A stretch of 64,000 nt of DNA from Mariniblastus sp. (GTDB lineage Bacteria > Planctomycetota > Planctomycetia > Pirellulales > Pirellulaceae): contig JAKVBF010000003.1 in NCBI GenBank assembly GCA_022447555.1, positions 100,279 to 164,278 on the forward strand. The letters run 5' to 3'. Shown here piece after piece: positions 17,539-25,747 of this stretch. The notes under the pieces are model-generated. The model saw only the letters and a program-made list of their open reading frames with translations, was not told where the DNA came from and made no database searches. The translations under genes were made by a program, and so were the position numbers. Position 1 is the first letter of the stretch; each line of letters opens with the position of its first letter.

Positions 17539-18747
17539 TTAAGTTTCAGGAGTGGTCGCTTCTTCGGGCGCTGGCACTGCGTCTTGATGCATGAGTACGG
17601 CAACCGTCTTTAATCGCAAAAATGCTTCTGACATGTAAAGGTAGCCGTCGTGTTTACCCACCTCACCCCAAGAGTTCTTGATCAAGTAATACTTTTTTCC
17701 ATCAGCATCTCGGGCAACGCCGACCAGATGCATCAAATGATCGTCGGTCGTTGAGCGACTGTTAAATGTCTTCTGCCGCATGTCTTGGTCGACGGTTAGT
17801 TCTTCTCCTCGAACACGGAAAAGGTCTCGACGTCCTGCATCACGGGGCAAAAGAGCTAGACCGTTCGTACGCGAAAAACCCCGCTCGCTGATATCACCAT
17901 CCCATGCCACGGTGAATCCATTGGCGATCGCATTGTCAATCGCAGCGACCAACTCATCAATAGGCATGTTTTGGAACTGGCCACTTGAAAAATTGTCGGG
18001 GATTTCAAGAGAGAACGGACGGCCAAAAGGATGGTGGTTGTACGAGGTCAAGTTGACGTAGTTATCCGAATCAAATCCCAATTCGAGAGCAAACGATTGG
18101 GGCGTATAGGTTTTCCCCTCGTAGCTGAATTCAGCGGGGGGTGCGCCCAGATAGACGTCCATGACTCCGTCCAACACTGCAGGCCACTTAGGTGTCAAAG
18201 ACTTTTGTTCTACCAGCCCTTTTAGTATCCCTTCCATGACGTTGAACATCTCACCATGGTTGTGGCCGTTGGCACCATCTTCCAAACCGGTGTAAACCGA
18301 GTTGGGCACCACCCCGTGCCGGCTGGCGGCTCGAATGAAATCGTGTGCGAGAGCGCCTTCCCCAAAATTAGTTTTTCCCTGACGCATCAGGTAATTGCGG
18401 GCTTTGTCTTGGTAAATGTTACGAACGATAAACATTTCTGAAAGATCGTGCTCTCCCTTGCCCATCCTTATGATTTCCGACTCGATAAACGAGGCGGTTG
18501 CAAAGCACCAACAGGTTCCGGTGCTTCCCTGATTTTTAACGCTTGTGCATGGTATCTGTGTTTCAATCGTGAAATCGTAACCGGGAGGAACTTCGACCGC
18601 TTTTTCTGCCTCCGGGGCTGCAGCCGTTTCGGCCTGCGGCGGCGTAGCGGTGTTGGGTTCGGTCACCGGCTCTTGGGAAATAGCCTGCACGCTGGTTAGC
18701 GTGACGAACAAAATAAAACATGAAAAATGGCGAGTTAATAATTTCAT
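17539..18747 (-). CDS. Secreted papain-like (C1 family) cysteine peptidase
   Basis: 402 residues from ATG 18747. A signal peptide (LLTRHFSC then a hydrophobic run to about VQAISQ) is followed by a Pro/Ala/Glu/Thr-rich linker (residues ~25-52). The papain-type active site is complete: oxyanion Gln73 and nucleophile Cys79 in VKNQGSTGTCWCFAT, the His region HLMHLVGVARD, and Asn in LIKNSWGE. The arrangement with long insertions resembles C1B (bleomycin hydrolase / aminopeptidase C) more than short papains, though those are cytosolic. A frame extending to 18942 would bury the signal peptide. Probably acts on peptides in the periplasm. Confidence 0.9.
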   Translation of the reverse strand: MKLLTRHFSCFILFVTLTSVQAISQEPVTEPNTATPPQAETAAAPEAEKAVEVPPGYDFTIETQIPCTSVKNQGSTGTCWCFATASFIESEIIRMGKGEHDLSEMFIVRNIYQDKARNYLMRQGKTNFGEGALAHDFIRAASRHGVVPNSVYTGLEDGANGHNHGEMFNVMEGILKGLVEQKSLTPKWPAVLDGVMDVYLGAPPAEFSYEGKTYTPQSFALELGFDSDNYVNLTSYNHHPFGRPFSLEIPDNFSSGQFQNMPIDELVAAIDNAIANGFTVAWDGDISERGFSRTNGLALLPRDAGRRDLFRVRGEELTVDQDMRQKTFNSRSTTDDHLMHLVGVARDADGKKYYLIKNSWGEVGKHDGYLYMSEAFLRLKTVAVLMHQDAVPAPEEATTPET

Positions 18748-19073
18748 AATGGATTCCTGCAATCGGTTACATGACCTCAATCGTTCACTCGTTCCCATTC
18801 TAACGCTGAGATCGTCAGGATTCCAAGTCTCTGAAAAGGTTTCGGGAGATGTGGAGCGGTTTTCGCTCATTGGGAAGTGCCAAAACAACGTCGAAATCAG
18901 TCGACGCAGCTCGAATGTGGGTAGTTCACGCGTTCTAACCATTTGTGATGAGGATTTTCCGGTCCGTGATTACTCGTGATTTTCTCGGACAGGACTGAAC
19001 GCCTTCACGTTGGACAGAGGATGATCGGCAAATTGTGTGCGGCGATCGAATCGATTTTTTAAAAAATCGGGAC
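18748..19073. other. Spacer upstream of the C1 peptidase gene
   Basis: 326 bases between two minus-strand genes. It holds a perfect 18-bp palindrome at 19052-19069 made of CGA, six T, six A and TCG, next to the terminator of the upstream gene. Open frames here (for example the in-frame extension of the peptidase to 18942) do not read like protein. The peptidase promoter should be within this region. Confidence 0.4.
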
Positions 19074-19101
19074 AAAAAAAGCGGGACAGTTGTCCCGCTT
19101 T
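19074..19101 (-). terminator. Rho-independent terminator after the SPOR-like gene
   Basis: On the minus strand, GCGGGAC and GTCCCGC pair around a 4-base loop, followed by a run of seven T (19074-19080). It begins 30 bases after the stop codon of the 19132-20298 gene. Confidence 0.9.
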
Positions 19102-19131
19102 GACCATTGTCAGTTTTGTGGTGACTACCGT

Positions 19132-20298
19132 TTACCGAAAGCGATTCAATAAACTCGAGGTGTGGGTTTGTTGAGGCTTGGGTACCATCACGGGAATCGG
19201 CTGCGGATCAAACGCGATGTCAAACTTTTGCAACGATGGTAAGACGCGTGGTCGAACCGCACCGGGGATACCCGGTAGATCCTGTACATTCGCTTTATAG
19301 CTGTTGATCAATTTCACCACACTCGGGTTTTGTTGGTTGTTTTTCTTAATCCATTCAAAACTACCAACGCAGACGTAGCTCTCAAAACGATCGTGGAATT
19401 CGTAGGCTTCGACGCCCATTTTCCTCAGCTCGAACGTAAGCCGGTGAGCTTTTGCCGCAGCCAAAGCCAGTTTACTCTCCGTCTCTTTTAGAGGTTTCTT
19501 AAACTTTAGCCGCCAACGCTGTTCCGTTTCCTGAGCTTCGATTTCAGAGAGTTCGAAAGTTGAATCGCCCCGGAACGTAGCAACCCGAACACTGTAGATT
19601 GACGGGCAGTCGAGTAGGCTGTGCTTAATCCCTTTGTTGAGATCCATCACGAATGAATCCATCGCGTCGACATTGAAGTATTCGTCGGGAAGCATTGGAT
19701 TGGGTAGCAAGAAGGCAGCTCGCAGGGGACCTTTTGATTTCATTTCATCATTTTTACTAACGGCTTTGGCAACCTCGCGGTAAAATCTCAAACGTTGTCC
19801 TTCGTCACTACGAGGATCATAATCCTTGATTGACTCAACCTTGAGTGACTTGAGTTTTTCCAAAGTTCTCTGTGCCCTAGCGTCATCGATGGTTGGGAAA
19901 TCTCCAACGAGAACGGCAATTTCTTCAAATCGGTCGGCACCCGCCATGACCATTTTTTTGGGTTCGGCTGTATAGTTGTCGCCCTCTTTGTCGGTGTGTT
20001 CTTTCCAGCCGATTCCTTGGACGGGCTCGCTGAAATCAAAAGTGTGACGGTAAATGTAAGCTTTCATCTTTTGCTGCCGAAGTTCGGCAGCCAAAAGGCG
20101 AGCCTGTTTTTCTCCTTGTTCGCCGACAAATGAGGCACACATGATTAACCAAGGTCCGTCGGTTTGAGCGAGGCCGGTGGTTTGGGTGGTTTCCTTGGAG
20201 GAACGGAACGGTAGCTTAAATTGGGCGTTGGCAACCTCAGCGGTCATAAAAAGCAGAGCCAACGCGATGAGTAATGGTTTCAAACTGGCGGTTTTCAT
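19132..20298 (-). CDS. Secreted protein with two SPOR-like segments
   Basis: 388 residues with a signal peptide ending near ...VANAQ (residue ~26). Residues ~48-85 (WLIMCASFVGEQGEKQARLL, then AAELRQQKMKAYIYRH) look like a SPOR-type beta-alpha-beta unit. A second unit near 285-330 has AHRLTFELRKMGVEAYEFHD then SYVCVGSF. SPOR domains bind denuded glycan strands of peptidoglycan and are common in cell-division and wall proteins. This match is by pattern only. No catalytic motif is visible. The gene has its own terminator and an AT-rich upstream region, so it is probably monocistronic. Confidence 0.65.
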   Translation of the reverse strand: MKTASLKPLLIALALLFMTAEVANAQFKLPFRSSKETTQTTGLAQTDGPWLIMCASFVGEQGEKQARLLAAELRQQKMKAYIYRHTFDFSEPVQGIGWKEHTDKEGDNYTAEPKKMVMAGADRFEEIAVLVGDFPTIDDARAQRTLEKLKSLKVESIKDYDPRSDEGQRLRFYREVAKAVSKNDEMKSKGPLRAAFLLPNPMLPDEYFNVDAMDSFVMDLNKGIKHSLLDCPSIYSVRVATFRGDSTFELSEIEAQETEQRWRLKFKKPLKETESKLALAAAKAHRLTFELRKMGVEAYEFHDRFESYVCVGSFEWIKKNNQQNPSVVKLINSYKANVQDLPGIPGAVRPRVLPSLQKFDIAFDPQPIPVMVPKPQQTHTSSLLNRFR

Positions 20299-20597
20299 CG
20301 TTTCTCCCTAAGGGCTGGTCACGACGGATTCTAGTAATGCGGCTTTGGTTCGCCCGCTGGCGATCTCAAAAGCGGTGGGAGAGTAGCAAATCCAGCTTTA
20401 GCGAACTACATCGAAATCTAAGATTTTCTGCAAACTATTAAAAAAAATATTCGTTCAATATCATTTTCAATGAATTAAAGGGGGGCGTTTTTTCACTTTG
20501 GACGTTATATTGAATGGGTTAAGGTCGCGAATTCGCTAATAGTTGTTTGCGGCTAAAAGGATCCCCTTAAGCGAATTTATGATAGCGAGCTTGAGAT
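20299..20597. other. Divergent promoter region
   Basis: 299 bases between the divergent SPOR-like gene and the HTH-regulator gene. The centre (20430-20480) is very AT-rich, with long A runs and TTCAATATCATTTTCAATGA, suitable for promoters or regulator binding. No hairpin with a T-run. Confidence 0.4.
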
Positions 20598-21752
20598 ATG
20601 CAGTACAGTTTTCGATTGGCGGAGTTGTTGGGTCACGTTCCAGACCCCCGTCGGCGTCCTGGAACCATTAAATCGATCGTTGAATATACGGGTTTGGATC
20701 GGCATCAGGTGGCCGCCCTATTAAAAAACGAAGTTAAATACATCCCTCTGAAAGCGCTTTCTAGGCTTTGTGACTACCTGATTGAGCATGGTCATGCAAC
20801 GGCGGAGCAGCTTCCAGGAGCACTTTTCGCGGTGGAACCCGAGAATTTCTGGGAGTTGCTGGCGCGTCGGAATCGAATGGAGTTATGCGTCGGTGTTCGA
20901 CGCGATGAGTCGACTGAGGTGGCGGATGTCTCTTATGTCGTAGCATCCGATTCCGTGCTTTTAGGCGAACTATTAAATGGTGTCACGACATTGGGTGGTA
21001 CGGCCAAGCTCAAGAAACCCAATGACGGTTCTGGGGCCCAGTTGGCTGCCGATACGATTCCTCAGCCCGAGTATTTAAAGCAATCATTGGTGTGGAGTCC
21101 AGGACAGGCTACCTTTCAGGAGATGGCCGAAAGAGCGGAGGCTGTATACGACGATTTCTCCGAATCCAAAGGAGATAAGGCTCTGGTCGGAATTGGCAGT
21201 ACAAAAAGTAATCCGATCGTTGAGATCGTGCTTTCCCGACTGTTTTCCTGCGATCCATTTGAAACGCAAGATGAGGTAGATGATCCAACTGAGCGTTCGA
21301 TTCCATTTTATCTTCGCTATCGGGACAACGACCCTCAAACCGCATCTTGCGTTGGCGGTTTGCAGTTAAGTAAGGGAAATAGCGATCAAAAACCCGGTAT
21401 TTACTACGAAGACGCCAAAGGTGATTGGATTCAGTGTTCCGCTGCTGGTGCTAAGGAAGAAGTGGCTTTTGTTTTCTATGTCCATCGTGAGTCTCAAGGA
21501 CGGCTAGAAATGGTAATGGGTGGTTTTTCTGGCAAGGCAACTCGTTTGCTGGCACGTGCGTTGGCAACGAGAGCCGAGGATTTCTGGCCGCCTCAATACG
21601 AGGCCCAGGGAATTCAAGTCGGTGCTTTCATTGTTCAATTTGATGTTCCCTCCAATAAAGACATAGATATTCTGCGAACCGATTTGGTTGCCAACTCGAA
21701 GGTGACGCCGATACCTACAGAAGCCCTTGAACGCCGTTTATCTAGGAATTAG
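20598..21752 (+). CDS. Putative HTH regulator, planctomycete-type, with unknown C-terminal domain
   Basis: 384 residues, cytosolic. Residues ~20-70 (GTIKSIVEYTGLDRHQVAAL followed by LKALSRLCDYL) resemble an XRE/Cro-type helix-turn-helix. About 300 further residues match no family I know. A central segment has VGIGSTKSNPIVEIVLSRLF and a later one VMGGFSGKATRLLARALA. Inference: a DNA-binding protein with a ligand- or state-sensing domain. It ends in a good terminator and is followed, after about 470 bases, by a small conserved protein and a Xer recombinase. Confidence 0.65.
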   Translation: MQYSFRLAELLGHVPDPRRRPGTIKSIVEYTGLDRHQVAALLKNEVKYIPLKALSRLCDYLIEHGHATAEQLPGALFAVEPENFWELLARRNRMELCVGVRRDESTEVADVSYVVASDSVLLGELLNGVTTLGGTAKLKKPNDGSGAQLAADTIPQPEYLKQSLVWSPGQATFQEMAERAEAVYDDFSESKGDKALVGIGSTKSNPIVEIVLSRLFSCDPFETQDEVDDPTERSIPFYLRYRDNDPQTASCVGGLQLSKGNSDQKPGIYYEDAKGDWIQCSAAGAKEEVAFVFYVHRESQGRLEMVMGGFSGKATRLLARALATRAEDFWPPQYEAQGIQVGAFIVQFDVPSNKDIDILRTDLVANSKVTPIPTEALERRLSRN

Positions 21753-22222
21753 TTACGAGATCCTCAAGTTAAAGCCCTCCATCGCTGCCATTCGGATTCC
21801 GGATGGCAGTTTTTTGTTCCAACCGCGTTTCTTTTGGTGACGATCAAACCATCTTCAGTCAAAACCGCTTGATTGCTAGGTAAATTGCCAATTGATGGCC
21901 GTTAGACCTTGAAATTGCTATCGGATGGGGAGAACTACCTGATAGCGTCAGGCAACGTATTTTCTGGCACCCTGTAGGAGTCATGACGTTTGCAACTGCC
22001 ATTTTTGCAAGCGTTTTTGTTAGACCAATCTGCCGATACCGATTTTGTTGACCTCCGAAACAAGATATCTGAGAAAGGAGTTGGGTAAACAAAAACTCAG
22101 GTATTGTTTCTTAAGAATCGGACCGATAGGTACTTATGAGGCCACTGCCGTGCAGGAGGCCAAGCGACTTCAAAATGGAACGTGATATTGCAGAGTCGCC
22201 GATAGGGATTCAAGGGGGAAGC
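21753..22222. other. Long spacer between regulator and small conserved gene
   Basis: 470 bases. It begins with the regulator's terminator (21785-21815). The remainder has no convincing open frame: a 77-codon minus frame at 21859-22092 is low-quality, and the plus frame from 22136 is an unlikely extension of the next gene. The promoter for the next gene should lie at about 22050-22200. Confidence 0.4.
21785..21815 (+). terminator. Rho-independent terminator of the HTH-regulator gene
   Basis: CTGCCAT at 21785-21791 pairs with ATGGCAG at 21803-21809, with partial further pairing inside the loop, followed by six T. It starts 33 bases after the stop codon. Confidence 0.88.
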
Positions 22223-22489
22223 GTGTCAAAAGACATTAACATTCTGGCATTGGCCAAAGGCGAAGAGAGATACATCTTTCTGTACAACGAAGAAAATCGA
22301 AGTGAAACCCTGAGAACATTGGGTCGCTACGCTTCCAATCCAGAATTGAGTTTTTCTTGGTATGACGCAGCGGTAATGAGCCAAAAAGTTCGTAAGACGA
22401 AACAAACCGAAGAAACGGATTGGAAACCTGGGCGATACGAGGACTCTCCTATCCAGGACCTGCTTTCTGGCGAAGAACCAATCGCCTGA
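22223..22489 (+). CDS. Small conserved planctomycete protein of unknown function
   Basis: 88 residues from a GTG at 22223, which is preceded by an AGGGGGAA ribosome binding site. A longer frame starting at ATG 22136 exists but its N-terminus is poor. The core, KGEERYIFLYNEENRSETLR followed by LGRYASNPELSFSWYDAAVM, is compact and protein-like. I recall similar short proteins beside recombinase genes in other planctomycetes, but cannot verify that here. No membrane segment, no known domain. It is separated from the recombinase by an intrinsic terminator. Confidence 0.75.
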   Translation: MSKDINILALAKGEERYIFLYNEENRSETLRTLGRYASNPELSFSWYDAAVMSQKVRKTKQTEETDWKPGRYEDSPIQDLLSGEEPIA

Positions 22490-22545
22490 TTGATTGCGGC
22501 CTGCTAGTAGGACTTAGCCCCACCCGCCAACTCACGAAGTAGATT

Positions 22546-22577
22546 TGCCAGCAATCAATGTTGCTGGCATTTTTTTT
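22546..22577 (+). terminator. Strong intrinsic terminator immediately before the Xer gene
   Basis: TGCCAGCAA (22546-22554) and TTGCTGGCA (22561-22569) form a perfect 9-bp stem with a 6-base loop, followed by eight T. The T-run ends 11 bases before the recombinase ATG and abuts its AGGGAG ribosome binding site, leaving no room for a promoter in between. Confidence 0.9.
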
Positions 22578-22588
22578 AGGGAGTACGA

Positions 22589-23500
22589 ATGCAAGCGGCG
22601 ACAAAACGCTTTTTACGGTATCTGAAGATCGAGCGGAACTGCTCTGACTTGACCATTAAATCTTATCGTGAAGATCTCCTAATTCTTCAAGAATACTTCA
22701 CCGATACGATGGGCAGTTGCCCGGCTCCGGGCAAGATTACTCCGCTTGATCTGAGAACCTATGTGGCCGCATTACACGATGCCGGTTATGCCAAGTCATC
22801 GGTCGCTCGCAGGCTGGCATCCCTGCGAAGTTTTTTCAGGTTTGCTCAGCGCGAAGGCCTTTGCGAATCGAATCCAGCCAAGCCATTGAGGAATCCGAGG
22901 AGAGAACGCAAACTACCACATTTCTTAAGTGGTCCCCAGATAGGTAAGTTACTGGTGGCGCCTCCAAAAGATCAACCCTTGGGATTGCGGGACAGGGCGA
23001 TTCTGGAAACGTTGTATTCGGCCGGTCTGCGTGTCAGCGAATTGGTTGGAATTGACTTCGAAGACCTGGATCTGGACGATGGATTGGTACGGGTTCGTGG
23101 TAAAGGGAAGAAGGAACGCTTAGCTCCTTTAGGCAGTCACGCGGTGCGAGCCATTCGGAAATGGGAGAGGGCTCGTCGGTCGCTACCCTCGCGGAAGGTC
23201 CGGGGAGAAACGGGGACTCCTGTGTTTCTAAATAAATTTGGTGCTCGGTTAACCACGCGCAGTGTTGCTCGGATGTTGGAGAAATATCTCAAAACAACCG
23301 GGCTCGATCTTCGCACGTCTCCCCATACACTTCGCCACAGTTTTGCGACTCACCTCTTGGACGGAGGAGCGGATATCCGAAGTGTCCAAGAGTTACTAGG
23401 ACACAAGAGTTTGGTGACCACGCAGATTTATACTCACGTTAGTACGGCTGGCTTGAGGAAAGTATATGAGAAAGCGCACCCGCGCGCTCGTCAGGCTTGA
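22589..23500 (+). CDS. xerC: Tyrosine site-specific recombinase XerC/XerD
   Basis: 303 residues, the normal size for Xer recombinases that resolve chromosome dimers at dif. An N-terminal SAM-like core-binding domain (~1-90) is followed by the catalytic domain. The catalytic residues appear as Arg in [16 protein letters not shown], the LLGHKSL His, and Tyr in TTQIYTHVS. The ending KAHPRA favours XerC over XerD, but the two are hard to separate. ATG 22589 has AGGGAG upstream. Being chromosomal, single and next to conserved genes, it looks like the housekeeping enzyme and not a phage or integron integrase. It converges with yacG. Confidence 0.92.
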   Translation: MQAATKRFLRYLKIERNCSDLTIKSYREDLLILQEYFTDTMGSCPAPGKITPLDLRTYVAALHDAGYAKSSVARRLASLRSFFRFAQREGLCESNPAKPLRNPRRERKLPHFLSGPQIGKLLVAPPKDQPLGLRDRAILETLYSAGLRVSELVGIDFEDLDLDDGLVRVRGKGKKERLAPLGSHAVRAIRKWERARRSLPSRKVRGETGTPVFLNKFGARLTTRSVARMLEKYLKTTGLDLRTSPHTLRHSFATHLLDGGADIRSVQELLGHKSLVTTQIYTHVSTAGLRKVYEKAHPRARQA

Positions 23501-23598
23501 AATGTTTGAAGTGAAGCTCAGGAAACCAGGTTGATAAAGGTGGCTTTCCTCGATCCGGCTGGGAAATTACTGTTTTGCTGTACGGCAAGGCCGTCGAT

Positions 23599-23871
23599 TT
23601 ATTCTTCGAACGATTCGTGATCGAGATCTTCTTGTCCGTCAAGGGGCAGGCCATAGCTTTCACTCATCCATTTACCCAAATCCAACTGTTGGCAGCGAAC
23701 GCTGCAAAAGGGGAGGCAGCGACTCGTTGCTGGATCGAATGGTTTTTCACACATCGAACAGGTGCGGCTCATATTGTCGCTCCGTCTGCCGGAACGAGTT
23801 TGCATCGCGGGTGTTGAATTTTCCTCCGGGCTATCATCGCCCGAGGGGTTCGGGATAGATTGGAAGTTCAA
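23599..23871 (-). CDS. yacG: YacG-type zinc protein (DNA gyrase inhibitor family)
   Basis: 90 residues. The C-terminal part carries the YacG zinc ribbon: C-S-M-C then F-C-S-V-R-C, followed by the diagnostic QLDLGKWMSESYGLP. In E. coli YacG binds GyrB and inhibits gyrase. The E. coli protein is 65 residues; here about 32 extra polar residues precede the ribbon if translation starts at 23871. An internal ATG (third Met) would give the usual size. The 23871 start overlaps the kinase stop by four bases (ATGA), so I keep it, implying translational coupling. Confidence 0.88.
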   Translation of the reverse strand: MNFQSIPNPSGDDSPEENSTPAMQTRSGRRSDNMSRTCSMCEKPFDPATSRCLPFCSVRCQQLDLGKWMSESYGLPLDGQEDLDHESFEE

Positions 23872-25646
23872 GTTCCGTTCCTTTCGGATTCTTGCAAACG
23901 TTGTCTGGCCGGTTCAATTAAGGGTTGAGCCCAAGGAGATTCGCCATACAGTTCAATGATTGAACGGTATAATTTGGCTGCTTCGTCCGGGGGCGCTGAT
24001 TTGGCCCGCTTCATCGCAGCTTCAATTTTTTCTTGCATTGCTGACCGTTGCTCCGTCGCCCACTGTTTCAACTGCGGGAGATACGTTTGGGCGGCGTTGA
24101 TGGTCTCGGTATCTTCAGGCGTGAGTGCTTCATCCCCATCATAGAGAGTCACCAGAGCACTCAAGCGAGTGTAGGCGGCGGCAGAATCTTTACGCGATAA
24201 TTTCATGATCTCGACAAACTGACTTTCGATGTTGGTCAATGGGCTCCCAGATGAAGCGTTGGCCTGCACGGTCAGTCTTTGCTTCAGTGCGATGGCATCA
24301 GCAAGCTCGCTCAGCTCTTTCACATGCTTCGTAAATTCGTTATCCGGGTAGAATTCGAGGAACTGTTCAATTTCTTCACGAGCTTTTTGCGGGTTGTCTT
24401 CGTCTCTAATGATCGTCGCATAAAGTTGCTCAGCGGATGGTCTCTTGAGAGCTTGAGTGATAAAAAATGACAGCACTAAAACTAAAACTAAAAGAGGGAC
24501 CCCGGTCAACACGACACCCTTCCAGGATGTTTCATCTTTGATTCGGCTTGAATGCCGCTGTCGTTGTTGTTCTGTGACGGTGTTGAAATAATCAATATGA
24601 GCCCCGGAATCTTGTTGGATGGGTCCGTCCATCTCCACAGACGTGTCTGCCTGAGTTGGAGAGGCTGCAAGTTTTTTGTTGACCGACGTTCCGGGGACGC
24701 CATCCTCGAGTTCCGTGTTCTCAGAAGAGCCTTTAAATTGAACCTGTTCCGCGGTGACGGGTGTCCGAATGTCAAAGGTATCGTGAGAGGCTACGGGGGG
24801 GCGCTCAGCTGTTTTCGCTTCGCTGTAATATTTTAGTTGCTGCTCGACGCTTTCAATCTGGTGCAGAAGAGCTTGTGCCGTAGGTAGTCGTTTGGCAGGA
24901 TCACGTTCCATTAAGTGGCTGATCAATTCATCCAGTTCCGGCGGGACTTCTGGAACGGTTCGTATAATGTGAGGGGTGGGAGCGCGGGTCAAATTGTGAA
25001 TCGACTCTTCAACAGACTTGCCTTTGTTTGGGGGGTGGCCTGATAATAGGCAGTACATGACAGCGCCGAGGCTATACAAATCGCTTTTCACCGTGACCGG
25101 CTGCCCCTGCGCTTGCTCAGGACTCATGAAATCCATGGTGCCCAGTACGTTGTTACCCGTGTTTGAATTGGCCCCGTAGTTCTTAGCAATTCCGAAATCT
25201 GTTATTTTGATGAGTCCATCGTTGGAGGCCAGCAAGTTGCCAGGTTTCAGATCGCGGTGAATCACACCTCGATCATGCGCGTGTCGAAGCCCCGTCGCAA
25301 TATCGCGAGAGATGGATAGGACTTCTCGCCAGTCGAACCGCTTACCGTCTCGTTGTAACTGAAATAGGCTTTTTCCCTCAACGAGCTCCATGGCGAAAAA
25401 CAGATTGGTGTCTTCTTGCCCGTAGCTAATAAGGCGCACAATGTTGGGATGATCCAGTTTGATTAGAGCTTTAATTTCCGATTCAAATCGCGTGCGAAAA
25501 TGGGGGTCGTTGACATAGTACGGGGCCAGAACCTTGACGGCTTGGAAATTACCGGTCTTATTATTTTTAGCCCGATAGACAGTCCCCATGCCCCCGCGAC
25601 CGAGAATGCTTAATAATTTATACGGGCCTAGTTTCTTGATCTTCAT
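23868..25646 (-). CDS. Membrane-anchored Ser/Thr protein kinase (PknB-like)
   Basis: 592 residues. Kinase domain at ~1-275 with all Hanks motifs: GRGGMGTVYRA (P-loop), AVKVL (ATP Lys), HRDLKPGNLL (catalytic loop), DFGIAK (metal) and MSPEQAQG (activation/APE-like). A Ser/Thr/Glu-rich juxtamembrane linker leads to one membrane helix at ~378-400 (VLTGVPLLVLVLVL). About 190 outside residues follow, predicted helical with TPR-like spacing (QFLEFYPDNEF). The stop overlaps the yacG start. It is divergent from the GGQ-protein gene across 101 bases. Targets unknown. Confidence 0.93.
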   Translation of the reverse strand: MKIKKLGPYKLLSILGRGGMGTVYRAKNNKTGNFQAVKVLAPYYVNDPHFRTRFESEIKALIKLDHPNIVRLISYGQEDTNLFFAMELVEGKSLFQLQRDGKRFDWREVLSISRDIATGLRHAHDRGVIHRDLKPGNLLASNDGLIKITDFGIAKNYGANSNTGNNVLGTMDFMSPEQAQGQPVTVKSDLYSLGAVMYCLLSGHPPNKGKSVEESIHNLTRAPTPHIIRTVPEVPPELDELISHLMERDPAKRLPTAQALLHQIESVEQQLKYYSEAKTAERPPVASHDTFDIRTPVTAEQVQFKGSSENTELEDGVPGTSVNKKLAASPTQADTSVEMDGPIQQDSGAHIDYFNTVTEQQRQRHSSRIKDETSWKGVVLTGVPLLVLVLVLSFFITQALKRPSAEQLYATIIRDEDNPQKAREEIEQFLEFYPDNEFTKHVKELSELADAIALKQRLTVQANASSGSPLTNIESQFVEIMKLSRKDSAAAYTRLSALVTLYDGDEALTPEDTETINAAQTYLPQLKQWATEQRSAMQEKIEAAMKRAKSAPPDEAAKLYRSIIELYGESPWAQPLIEPARQRLQESERNGT

Positions 25647-25747
25647 TCGTGCTCGGCGACAATGCTATGATCGACTGGCTTGTTTCGGCCAACAGACCTT
25701 TATATTAACGCAACTTACGAATTGATTCAGCCAACCTTGGGACTTTC

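Noticed and set aside
24470-24500. Hexanucleotide ACTAAA-type repeat inside the kinase gene
   Set aside because: Simply encodes the Leu/Val-rich membrane helix.
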